A stretch of 64,000 nucleotides of DNA. Origin: Cymbidium sinense (taxonomy: Eukaryota; Streptophyta; Magnoliopsida; Asparagales; Orchidaceae). Position 1 is the stretch's first letter, and the number at the start of each line of letters is the position of its first letter. The DNA lies in contig CM038232.1 of NCBI GenBank assembly GCA_021442155.1, positions 62,651,436-62,715,435 of the forward strand. Reading direction: 5' to 3'. Below are positions 26,613-38,500 of the stretch, in pieces. The notes below the pieces were generated by a model. It searched no databases, had not been told where the DNA came from, and worked only from the letters and a program-made list of their open reading frames with translations. The translations under genes were made by a program, and so were the position numbers.

Positions 26613-28960
26613 AAATTTTTAAGAATAATATTGTGAGTCACTATAGCACTCAAGAGGGGGAGAGGAGCGCATTGGGCGATATTAAAAATTTAAAAAATTA
26701 AATCTTAAATTTTAAGTTTTAGTAGAAAATTAATTTTTGATTTTATAATGATAAAATATAATTCTTCATGCAACAAAAATAAAATCTAAATAAAATAAGA
26801 GACAATAGACACAATTTTACGTGATTTGGCCAAACCAAAATCATTATCTATTTAACAACCCTACAGAATCCACTAAATGAAAATATACAAATAATCTCTT
26901 ATAACTGACACTCCTGATAATATGCTTCTCTACAAAGATAATCCCAATATAAATTTTACAGCACAAAAAAAATATAAAATAATAAATTTTGATAAAATAT
27001 ATCTCTCATAAATATATCAAACTATTCAATTCAAAAAGTAATCTCACAATTTATAAATGATCACTTTACAACTTAAAAATTTTGACAAGTTAAAATGCTC
27101 ACTTAATATTGATAATAAATAATAAAATAAATATCTTAAAGTGATCTTATTAAGATGTTTATATTATTATAATTTGTAAACTAATAAAAAAATAATTTCA
27201 AAATAAATTCACTATTCTTTTACACAATAAAATAAATTTCAATAAAGAATAATTTATTTTATTTTAACCAAAAAGATATTTTCAATTAATACAAATTATC
27301 ACATTAAATAAGATAAGTAGACCAAGTAACTTTTAATTAAAAAGAGAGATCTAATAAATATGAAACTAATTTCAACATAATAAATTAATTTAAAATGCTT
27401 AAAATATACTTCTAAAATGTATCTAAGAATAAATAATCTTTCAAATAAGACCGATGAAAAAATATTTCAAGAAACTAAAAGAAATTTATAGAAAGATAAA
27501 AATTTCAATAAGTTGAAATAAATCTTATAAACTATCACAAGAGTTTTTTACAAAAAAAAAAAAAAAAAAAAGATTGAAGAAACTTTGATGTGAAAAACTT
27601 AAACTTTGATGTCCAAAGACTAATCTACCAAAAAATATAAATAATAAAGAATAAATAGATGGTAAAAATAGTATGAACAACTAAAAAAAGAATTAAGATC
27701 AAGAAAATAAATTCAAATAATTTGAGAAAGATTGCTTAGTTGAAGATGTTGAAGTTTTCAAATCAAGGATTTGATCTTGCAATATTTAAAGAACACTTGA
27801 AAAGAAAATCTAAAAAATTTTCTCTTAGATTTACTTGAGGAATTTTGAATTTGAATGAAAAATATTTTCATGAATAGAATGAAATCTATTTATAAACAAA
27901 AATATCTTTTTGAATTATTTTTAAAAATATATTATTTTAACATCATTTTATTATATAATAATTTAATATTCAACAAAAATATAATTTATATTAAATAAAT
28001 ATTAAATTCAAATAATCAAAATTCAACTATTCACATAAACAAGTAAAAAATAATTAAATATAACTCTTAATATATTCAAAATACGTAATATGCATTCATT
28101 ATTAAAATCAACTAATATTTAAAAAGTTATATTAAATTCAATTTTAATCAAATGTAAATCATATAACCAATCAAATTAAAGAAAAAAAAAATCCAAAAAA
28201 TTCATTAGAGATAAAATCAAACATAAATTCCTTGATTATAAAATAACTTTGATTAAAATATAAAATTCAACATATTTTTATTAATTTTAAACTATAACAT
28301 TAAAATATTATAATATAATTTATATATAATCATAATATACTAATTATCATATAACTATAAAATTAAATTAAAATATTTAATTATATTAAATATATAAACT
28401 AATTATATTTAATAATCATAATTTATTATCATTTATTATTTTGATAATTTAAATACTATATATGAAATATATAATTGAATATTAATTATATAAAAATCTA
28501 TATAAATTAATCTCATTATTATTATTTAAAATAAATAAAAATAATATGTTAAATTATGAACAAATTAATTCATACCAATAAACTCATGAATTTTTAAAAT
28601 AGTTATAAATACATATAACCTAAAATATTATATCTTGAACTTCACATTATCTATTTTGATCTATCTTACATTCTTCTATTCTTGTAATTTTATAAGATGT
28701 ATTGAATATGTAATTAATAATTAATATATCTAAAATACATAAAATATATATTAGAACATCCAAATATTCATTTGTTATCATCAAAATTGATCGGATTGAA
28801 TATGAGACTCATTAAGCTAATAAATATCATTTATTTTATTTAAAAAAAAAACTTAAAAAAGACAAAATAAATATATTTAAAAAAATAATATAATAACAAA
28901 ATAAAAAAGACAACAAAATTAAGCCCAAACAAGCTCTTAGAAATAAAAAAAATAAAAGCA
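26613..28960. other. Very AT-rich intergenic DNA with a weak LTR relic
   Basis: No gene is seen. Near 26810-26840 the phrase acaattttacgtgatttggc resembles the GATTTACGTGGTTCGGC word common in plant LTR retrotransposons. A complementary version occurs near 53170-53190, so a decayed LTR is possible here. A run of about 19 A occurs near 27555. From 27900 to 28960 the DNA is extremely AT-rich with no pattern that I can assign. Confidence 0.4.
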
Positions 28961-29519
28961 AACAAATCAATGTACTACACTAACATAAAAATGATTGGTC
29001 AGAGCAAGTTTCCTCCAATAGTAACTACTGCGGGAAGAAATGCTTCCCTTCTGTGTGCGACTGTGTATGAACTCCCGAGAATTAACGCAACTCACGCTGC
29101 CAGATATGTGCCCCATACTTTCAAAACTTCCACAGGAAAAAAAACATATACATATATACATATATCTATCTATCTTTTACAGATATGCATACAACAGAAC
29201 CGAATATGGACAAATAAAAAAAAGGGCAATTAATCAGAAAAAAATCTCGCAAAGACCTACTGCCTCTTAGCTTGGTTGAAGGCGAAATAAAAACTCTCCA
29301 GTCAGATTCGATTCCTCCCTGCACAAGTGTCGATGGAAAGTAAGTGGTGAACACGCGGTATTTATGAATAAGACCAGGATTAGTAATGATATCCCTACCT
29401 ATCAAATGGGTGAAGGGTGGGTGAATACCCATTAAAAAGAAAAAAAATCTCGTAAAGTATTCCCCCTTTCCTCTACAGAAAAAGAAAAAGGCTTACCAAG
29501 TCATATTGTGGTTCAATGA
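28961..29519 (-). other. Probable 3' untranslated region of the Myb gene
   Basis: This stretch follows the last coding exon on the minus strand and has more balanced composition than its AT-rich surroundings. It could hold the 3' untranslated region. An alternative acceptor (TTGTGCAG then GGAGGAATC, exon edge at 29318) could join to a GTAATT donor just after the telobox. That would replace the short Ser-Asn-Trp-Pro-Ser tail with about eighteen other residues. Only a transcript could decide. The frames at 28967-29432 on both strands overlap each other and carry no domain. Confidence 0.4.
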
Positions 29520-29573
29520 TCAAGATGGCCAATTACTCCTAGTCATGTTTCTCCATTTATCCTTTAAATCAAC
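29520..29573 (-). CDS. TRF-like gene exon 6 (telobox and stop)
   Basis: A 54-base last exon: acceptor TTTAAATAG then GTTGAT. It encodes the telobox [12 protein letters not shown], then SNWPS and a TGA stop at 29522-29520. The protein ends almost immediately after the Myb repeat, with no C-terminal Myb extension. A possible alternative splice from the GTAATT just after the telobox is discussed under the 3' region. Confidence 0.82.
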   Translation of the reverse strand, partial: VDLKDKWRNMTRSNWPS

Positions 29574-32500
29574 CTATTTAAAAAGAAATAATAAAAATTG
29601 TTTCCACATAAAGATGAGAATTATGTACATGACACCATCAAGAAAATACCTCAGTTCTTTCTTCAAAAATGTTAGGGTATTTAGTCAGAATGAATTTCCA
29701 GCTTCCTTTACCATGCCTGAGAGATCAAACAAAAGCAAATCACTGAGAGAGAATCAATACCACAGATGAAGACTTCAAGACTTAATTTGATCATTATGTC
29801 ACAGCCTACGATATAAACATTTTAATCACCAACTTCTTCGGATGATCCAATCTAAATATATATGGGAGATTTATATAAATACCACATAATTCTTATATAT
29901 TTACATATTTAACACTTAAATCTTTAATATCACATCAAAAATTTCACTATCACCTATTTTTAAAAAAATAAAATATATCATTACATGCAAAAGTATTATA
30001 TATGTAAATATAAAATTTTAAGTTGTAGATATGTAAATACATAAGAATTATGTGGTATGTATGTAAATGTTCCATACATTATACATCAGGCATCCTGAAA
30101 CAAAGCTGAAACTAGTTTAAGCTGTTGGGATGTCCGGACAAAAGAAAGAAATCTTGAATTTAGTTAGTCTAACATTGCAAAAAAGCTTAATTAAGAGTTA
30201 TTCTAAGGCCAATCTATAAATTCAGCAGAAGTAAATACATACTCTCTCACAGCCTTTACCAAAGTCTCTTCTTCCAACAAAGTCCACTTCCTCATTTTCC
30301 TTCGTTTAGCATATCTTTTAGCATCAATCAACTTTAAAGGTGAACCAAGGTCCCTTTTTGGGCTGCGTAAATGAAATCTCCCTTCTGGAGGCGGTGGTGA
30401 ATCTGTCCACTGCAAACAATGGATCATTAGACCAAACTCATCTGAGAGAGCAACAACTAAAACTAAGAAATTTTGGAGCAGAGAGCACCAAATTTAGATA
30501 TTTGTCAATAAAGTAAAGAATTTGCATTTAATTAATTGAACTGTCTCAAAGCGCTGCCTCTCTTATGCACAATAAGAGTGAACAGACATGTAAATTCACT
30601 AACAAGGCTTGAGAGAAGGATTAAAGTCAACCACAAGTCCAATAATGTGCAAGAAAGTCGTGTTATAAAAAGTCAACCAGTTTTAAATTTCAAGAATCTT
30701 TCATTAGCAGCTATTTAATAATTTATGTGTCATTAGTTATTATAATTAGTGGAATAAAACCCATTTTATTAAATAAGTTAAAAATCTCAGCCCAAATTCG
30801 ACTTCACTAAATCCTAACCTGACACAAAAAACACTTAAAAGTAATATTGGGATATTATGAACTTACCTAGAATGAACTTGAATACCTGATTTAGATATGA
30901 CTACTAATTTTTTTACAATTTAATGTAAACTAAAAATGAAAAATAAAAAATAAGAACCAAATGGGTTAAATCATTATTTCCAACTTGACTTGAACTCAAC
31001 CTAATTTTTTCCTGTCACTAAAAATGAACACACCCGAATCTTACACGGGTTGACCCAAAACCAAAATTTTGGTGTTGGGCTCAACTTGAGTTTTTAAGTT
31101 GACTCCAATACTATCACTCCTAATTAAAATAATTTATCCATGGAATAAAGCTCTTCAAAAATGTCTAATTTATTTATCTAATTTAATAGATGAGTTTATA
31201 TCTCACTTAGGCAACACAACCATCAATTTTGTTATCTCTAACCCATTCTTACGTGCTTGATGACAATCATTATTTATCCATAGTATAAAGTTCCCTAAAA
31301 ATGTGTTGTCAATTTTGTTACATACGTTCAAAATAATGGTATCAAAATAAGGGATCAATGACAATGAACTTATCATAACATGACATCGTGTATAATGTTT
31401 AAGTAGGGTTGATATCAAATAGTTCCAACGTGTTGAACTTCACTCAAACTCAGAATAGATCATAGGGACTTAACTCCGGCTAACTCAACTCAAAATCTAA
31501 TCAATGTCAAGTCAACTCAAAATCTATCCATGCAGACTCAAAATTACATCCAAATTTAGAACTCAAAAGTTCTTCTAAACAGCTTTGATTGTATGAAGTA
31601 AAATTTTCTGCAAATTGAAAACAAAAGCACAAATGCAAAGAGAAGAAAATGATGAAAATTAAAAACCAAAGAAACGAATATTAATAATCACACACATAAA
31701 ATCGCACACATATGAGTTGCTTGAAGAGAAGAAAAAACAACAAAAACAAGAAATACAACCAGCAGCATAGCTGCTTTCAAAACAAGAGTTTCAAGCATTG
31801 AAAATAAAAAGGTAGAATCAAACAAAATCCTAACATCCATGAAGTAGAGTTCTGAAAAATGTATTGAAGTGATTTGAGTATGTAAATCAGAGCCCTCTAA
31901 AAGAAATCCATGTTGACAAAATTCTTGCACAATTCATCAATTAGTTCATGACTTCTAAATGCATGAGCCCAACAACAACACCTCTTCCCAACAACCCACA
32001 AATAAAGAGAGGCAACACTCACTTTGCAAAAAATTATATCAGATATGGAAAGCTAGCAAATCTTTAAAGAGAACTAGCTTGATTCAAGAAGTACAAAATT
32101 CGCAAGATTGTTCATCAGAACAAGTACAACAACAAGAAGTCTTTATCCCAGTATGTGGGGTCGGCAACATGAATCCTTCTTCTCCATTGTATCCTATTAT
32201 GTGTCAAATTCTCATTTAATTCAAGTATACTATGATCATTTTTTATATATCTTAACCAAGCCTTTTTTAGGTCTACCTCTATCTTCCTTAATATAAAGCA
32301 AATCTAATACATCTACTCTCCTAACCGGGTCATCAGACGGTCGACGTTTTATGTGGCCAAACCATCTAAGGCGACTCTCTCTAATCTTATCTACCACTGG
32401 AGCTACTCCAACTTTTCCTCGAACATACTTATTTCGCATTTTATCTCTAAGAGTAAAGCCACTCATCCACCTGAGCATCCTCATCTCTGCAACACTTAAC

Positions 32501-35500
32501 TTAGTCTTATGCTTCTCTTTTATTGGCCAACATTCTGCACCATAAATCATTGCAGGGCTTACCACCATCTTATATAATTTTCTCTTAAATTTAAGCGGTA
32601 TTTTTCTATCACACAACAGGCTAGATGCATTCCTCCGCTTCAACCATTCAACTTGAGTTCTACTAATAACATCTCCATCTATTTCACCATCATTTTGAAC
32701 AATACAGCATGGATATCTGAATCGCTCACTATTTTTAATGACTTGTTCACCCAATGTCAAAACACTATCACTAGAACTTCTATAACTAAAAGTACACTCC
32801 ATATATTCAGTTTTAGATCCACTTAAATGAAAAAGGGTTTAAGACCAAATTGATATCTCAACTATTTATGAAAGACCAATTTAGTCCCAGACTAAACAAG
32901 AGGACAAATTTGGTTCCTTGACTATTTGATCAGCGACCAAGTTGGTCCTTCTATTTGAAATTTAACGAAAAATTGTAGAAAAATAATGAATACTACAGGG
33001 CATTTTCAGAATAACAAAAATAAAAATAAGTAGATAACTAATAAACCCTACTCTCTTCTCATTTTCATTCACACTTTTACGGAAGGACTTGTCCCCCGAT
33101 CAAATAGTCAAGGGACCAAATTGGCCCTCCTATTTAATCTGGGACTAAATTGGTTCTTCATAAATAATTGAGGGACTAATTTGATCTTAAACCCAAATGA
33201 AAACCTTTAGATTCTAAGGTTGACCTCCATAATTCAAATTTCTCTTGGACTCCCCCTCTAGTCTTATCAACAAGAAGAATGTCATCAACAAAAACCATAC
33301 ACCAAGATACATCTTCCTGTAAATGCATAGTAAGAACATCTATAACTAAATCAAAAAGATAAGGGCTTAAAGCTGACCCTTGATGTAATCCAACGCAAAT
33401 AGAAAAATATTTTGTCAATCCTCCTTGTGTTTGGACACAAGTAATAGCTTTAGTATACATATCCTTAATGACTTGAATATAACCAATATTAACTCCTTTC
33501 TTTTCTAGAACTTTTCAAAAAATATCTCTTGAAACTTTATCATAAGCTTTCTCTAAATCAACAAAATATCATATGTAGATCCTCCTTACTTTCTCTATAC
33601 TTCTCCATCAAACCTCTTAACAAATGTATAGGACATCTGTAAATAATCATAGTAGATCTACCTGATATAAAACCAAATTGATTGTGAGAAACTTTTATAT
33701 CACATCGTAACCTATTCTCAACTCTCTCCCATAATTTTAATGTATGACACATTAATTTAATTCCTCTATAATTTGCACACTCTTGTGCATCACCTATATT
33801 CTTAAATATAGGAACCAACAAACCCTTTCTCCACTCATCTAGCAACTTTTAGTCTTTAAAATAACATTAAAAAAATTTGTAAGCCAAGAAACCCCTTGAT
33901 CTCATAAACATTTCCACACTTCTATTGGAATATCATCAGGTCCTACTGTTTTTTCACATTCCATTTTCTTTAAAGCTTCTCTACCTTCAATTTTACTAAT
34001 GCGACGATAAAAATTAATTTTTCTATTTTTGTTTAGGGTATTAAGATTGTTAAAATCAATCGATGTGATCCTTCATCAAAAAAGTTTATCAAAATACTTT
34101 ATCCGCTTATTTTTATTTTCTAGAAAGACTGATTTTCATCCTTAATATACCTCACTTGAACTAGATCTTCACTTTTCTTATATTTTTGATTGGCTAACTT
34201 ATACATACATTTTTCACCTTCTTTGGTATCCAATCTATTGTATAAATGACTAAAAGCTAAATTTTTTACATCATATATTGTTTTCTTAGAATCTCTACAG
34301 TAAAACTTTATATCTTTCCCGATCCTCTGAATTTTTACATCTAAACCAAGTTTTAATGCTTCTTATTTCTTATCTTTTCTTTTCTTGCACATTTTGACTC
34401 CACCACCAACTCTTTTTATTAAAAGCTTTTTCTTTTGATTTTTCAAGCACATTTTTTGCAATTTGCTTAATTTCACTTGCTACTTTTTCTCACATAACAT
34501 TAACTTCTTTATGAATATCCCAAATTCTAAGCTATTGTAGCTTACTCTTAGAAATATTTTTATTAGTATTCTTTAAATGCCCCCATCTAATCTTAGGATA
34601 ATAATTCATCAGAATAATTATTCATATAAAAGACACTATGTCAAATTGAAGCAAACTATAAAATACATGAAATCAAAACTGCATCTAAAACAAATATTAG
34701 AGAGATAAAGGATAATATTAACTTTCTAATAATCACATTTTTCCAAATTCCTAAAACACCCAGAGGGAGATTCATCATATTAGTTACAATGTCAAACCAA
34801 ATTCAAGAATGATATAAAAAATATATATATTTGGCAAGCCACTTAACATACAAAATTGATCGCATCAGAAATGAATTAAGGACCAAAAAATAACCTTGTT
34901 GAGCTAGTAAAATAAAAGATACGAGTGAAGGAAAAACCTAAGAATAAACAAGAGACTAACAGAACATTGCCAGAAATCTTCATAGGGGTATGCTTTGATG
35001 AACTCCTGATTAGCATCCTCCTCCTACCAACTTCAGATGAAGATTCTCGAAGAACTTTGATTCAGGATTCAGAGGAGAAGATTAGAAAAGGAGAAAAGTG
35101 ATTGTGAGTACCTGAGCAGGCATGTAGCGTAAAAAGAACAAAGAAGACATAAGGGTTGTGGGACGACAGAAGTTTGAAGGAAAGTAGGAGATAGAGATGA
35201 GGTAATCCAGAAACCGTAGAAACTAGGAGTTGCGGATTCATATCCTACAACTCCTCAGTGTTACCCTACCAAAAGTCTTCCCTTTCGATCCCAACTATCA
35301 TTTCTTGCACACTCACAGAGTGTAAATAAATTTCATGAGAAGTGAACGACCAAGGAAGTTAACAAACTCCAATATTCTCTCATTTATCAACATAAAAATG
35401 AACTCATTTATCATCATTTTCTAATATAAAAAACATATAAAATAAATAAATAATTTTTACATTTAGAATCTTACATAATTTGAAATGGCACAACATAACT

Positions 35501-38500
35501 TTCTATAATTGTAAGTCTTTTTACATATTAACGTGATACTTATGGACTTCTATACAAACATAAAAATCATTGTAAAATGACAATAAAAACAAGCAAAACA
35601 AAACATGAGAACCTAAGCTAGGGTTGTCATATTAGAGCCTTCTTGTTTTGCACCACTTGACCTACTTTGGGTTGGTTAGGCCAATATAGTAAAAACCATT
35701 AGTCAACCCATGCAGCTCAGCTATGTGATTAGCCAAAAAGTCCAATGTTGAGACTAACCTCAATGCTGGGAGTGTGATAGATATCAAACTTAGCAGAATG
35801 ATTAATCTTTTATCTTTCTTTGCCAAGAGTTTGGAGAGAGTGAGAGATAAAAAAAAAGAAGATAGAAAGGTAGAAGGAAAGAGGTAAGTAAAAATGTTCA
35901 GGTAGCTTCTTCAACTCAAGAAGAGTGAGAACCGAGAGAGAAGAAGCAGGAGTCAATTTTGTGCTTCTATTTTCAATAATCATAAAAAAAAATCATTATA
36001 TAACATGTTAGAAATCATAATATAGACTAGGGCTCTTAAATCAAATGTAAATGTAATTAATCCCTAAAAACGACAAAAAGGTATACAAAATTTTTTCCTT
36101 TGAATTATACTCCAGTTTTTGCACATTTCAGAAATCATAAAAAATATTTTTACAAAATCCTATTTTCATTTTGAAAAATAGAAGCATATATAAAATATAA
36201 TTAAATTAGTAATCATAAATTAATCTAACTATTAAATAAAATTGCCTAGATTTTCAATTTAATTTTACTGTTCACAGAAGTATTACACTATAGCAATCTG
36301 GAATTTCCACTTAAACTCGCATGTAGCTAATTTAAGCTAAATTATATTTATTTGGTGTAGTTTAATTAAATTGCTTACATTAGCACTCAATTAACCTCCC
36401 ATTGTAATCCTCTTGTTGTGCCGTGCTACCCATCCCATGAGTCGTGAGAGACGGACGCTGGAGCTGGGCATGGCGCTGCTGAAACGATGCTAAGAAGTAA
36501 AATTGGGAGGAATATATACAGAAATAGAGTTAAATGGAGGAAAATATTTAAATTTAGTTGGTAGAATAATATATATATATATATTATTCTCCAAACTAAA
36601 TTTAATTACTTTCCTCCATTTAACTCTATTAGAGTACCTAGGCCGCTAGTGACGGGAGAAATTGGCAGGAAATAGGAAAAGGAAAATAAGCAAAAACATA
36701 TTGAAGAAGAAGAAAACTTGGAGAAATACATAAAATCTGATTTTCTTGTGTTCATCTGTAAATTAATAAGTGTAAAGATTGAACGAGGAAAAAGTATTTT
36801 TAGGTAAAACATCATTTTGAGATTTTTTAAAGTTATAATTATATCATTCAATTAAGGATTGATTTTAAGAAAAGAATGTGATGCTTTTAGATTGCATACA
36901 AAAGTTTGAGGTTCTAGGGTGATAGGTACAAAGAAATCCAATCTTGACGATGACCCAATGAATGAGATGAGATACCTCAACTTTTAGTATATGCGACAAA
37001 TTAATTTAAAATTTGATTTTAATGATTTTTACTATTCATTTATACAACAATATGCAGTAAGATAAAAATTTCATCATATTAATTATGATTTCAATATTGT
37101 TATTAAATAATAGCCAAATTGTGTGGTAGATACCCATAATTGGTAAAAAAGTAAGGTATGCATTTTAAACTGATGATTATATGTACACTTCTGTATCATT
37201 TTTTTTTAATCTATCAGACAATTTAGAATGAAATTATAGACTTTTGTAATGATTTAAACAGACTAATTTACTACTCAGTCGATCATGATTATTAAAAATC
37301 AGGATAAGTATTAGTGGGCAATGTATCTAAACTAAATGGCTCCCTTTTGTTATACCCCAGATTGACTAGAGGGGTAAAAATGGGATGTGACATAATGCAT
37401 TCTTGTCACATGACATAAATATAAAACATAAGATAGACATGCTTAAACTATAATAGCATGCAATAAATAAAAGCATTATTACATAATAGATCGATAACTT
37501 CTTGATGATATCATTAAAGAAAATGATAGTTATGAGAATGTTGTATCAAAGAGCCTCTGATCAAGAAAAAAATTCATCTAAGAGGCAAGATATTACTTAA
37601 GTACCATTAACTTTCTATGAAATATATTTTCTAAGAGATACGAATTAAAAAAAAAAATCCAAGTTTATTAGCAATGATTAACCATCACCTATATGAAACA
37701 CACACACACACACACATTATTTCGCATTTCGTCTAAGTGCAAAGCCACTCATTCATCTGAGCATCCTCATCTCTACAACACTTAACTTTATGCTTCTCTT
37801 TTATTGGTCAACATTCTGAGCCATGAAGCATTATTGGTCTCACCACCATCTTATAAAATTTCTCCTTAAAGTCTAGGTGATACTTTTCTATCACACAACA
37901 GCTTGATGCATTCCTCCACTTCAACCATCCAACTTGAATTATACTAATAACATCCCCATCTATTTCACCATCACTTTGAATAATAGACCCAAGATATCAA
38001 AAACATTCACTCTTTTTTAATGACTTAAACCCCCATTGTCACTACCTAACCACTAGATCTTCTACAACTAAATTACACTTCATATATTTTGTTTTAGATC
38101 CACTCAAGCGAAAGGCTTTAGACTCTAAGGTAGACCTCCATAACTCAAGTTTCTCTTGAACTCCTCTAATCTTATCAACAAGAAGAATATCATCCACAAA
38201 AAGCTACACAAAGGGAAGACAAACAATGTCTTTAACAAAAAGAAAGGTTTACAGACATACCACATATTTCCTATATATTTACATATATAACACCTAAAAT
38301 TTGAAATTAACATTTCTAATACTTTACCTATACATGAAAAGATATATTCACTTTTAAAAATATAATAACAGTGATATTTTTATATGATGTGAATTGAGTG
38401 TTATATATAAAAATATTAACGTTTAGGTGTTATACATGTAGATATGTAAGAATTATGTGGCATGCCAAAAAACAAAATTAAACGGATTAAAACACACGAT

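Noticed and set aside
30203..30242. Read-through of the Myb frame into [11 protein letters not shown] and stop
   Set aside because: This is intron sequence after a consensus GTATGT donor; using the donor restores the Myb domain through exons 5 and 6.
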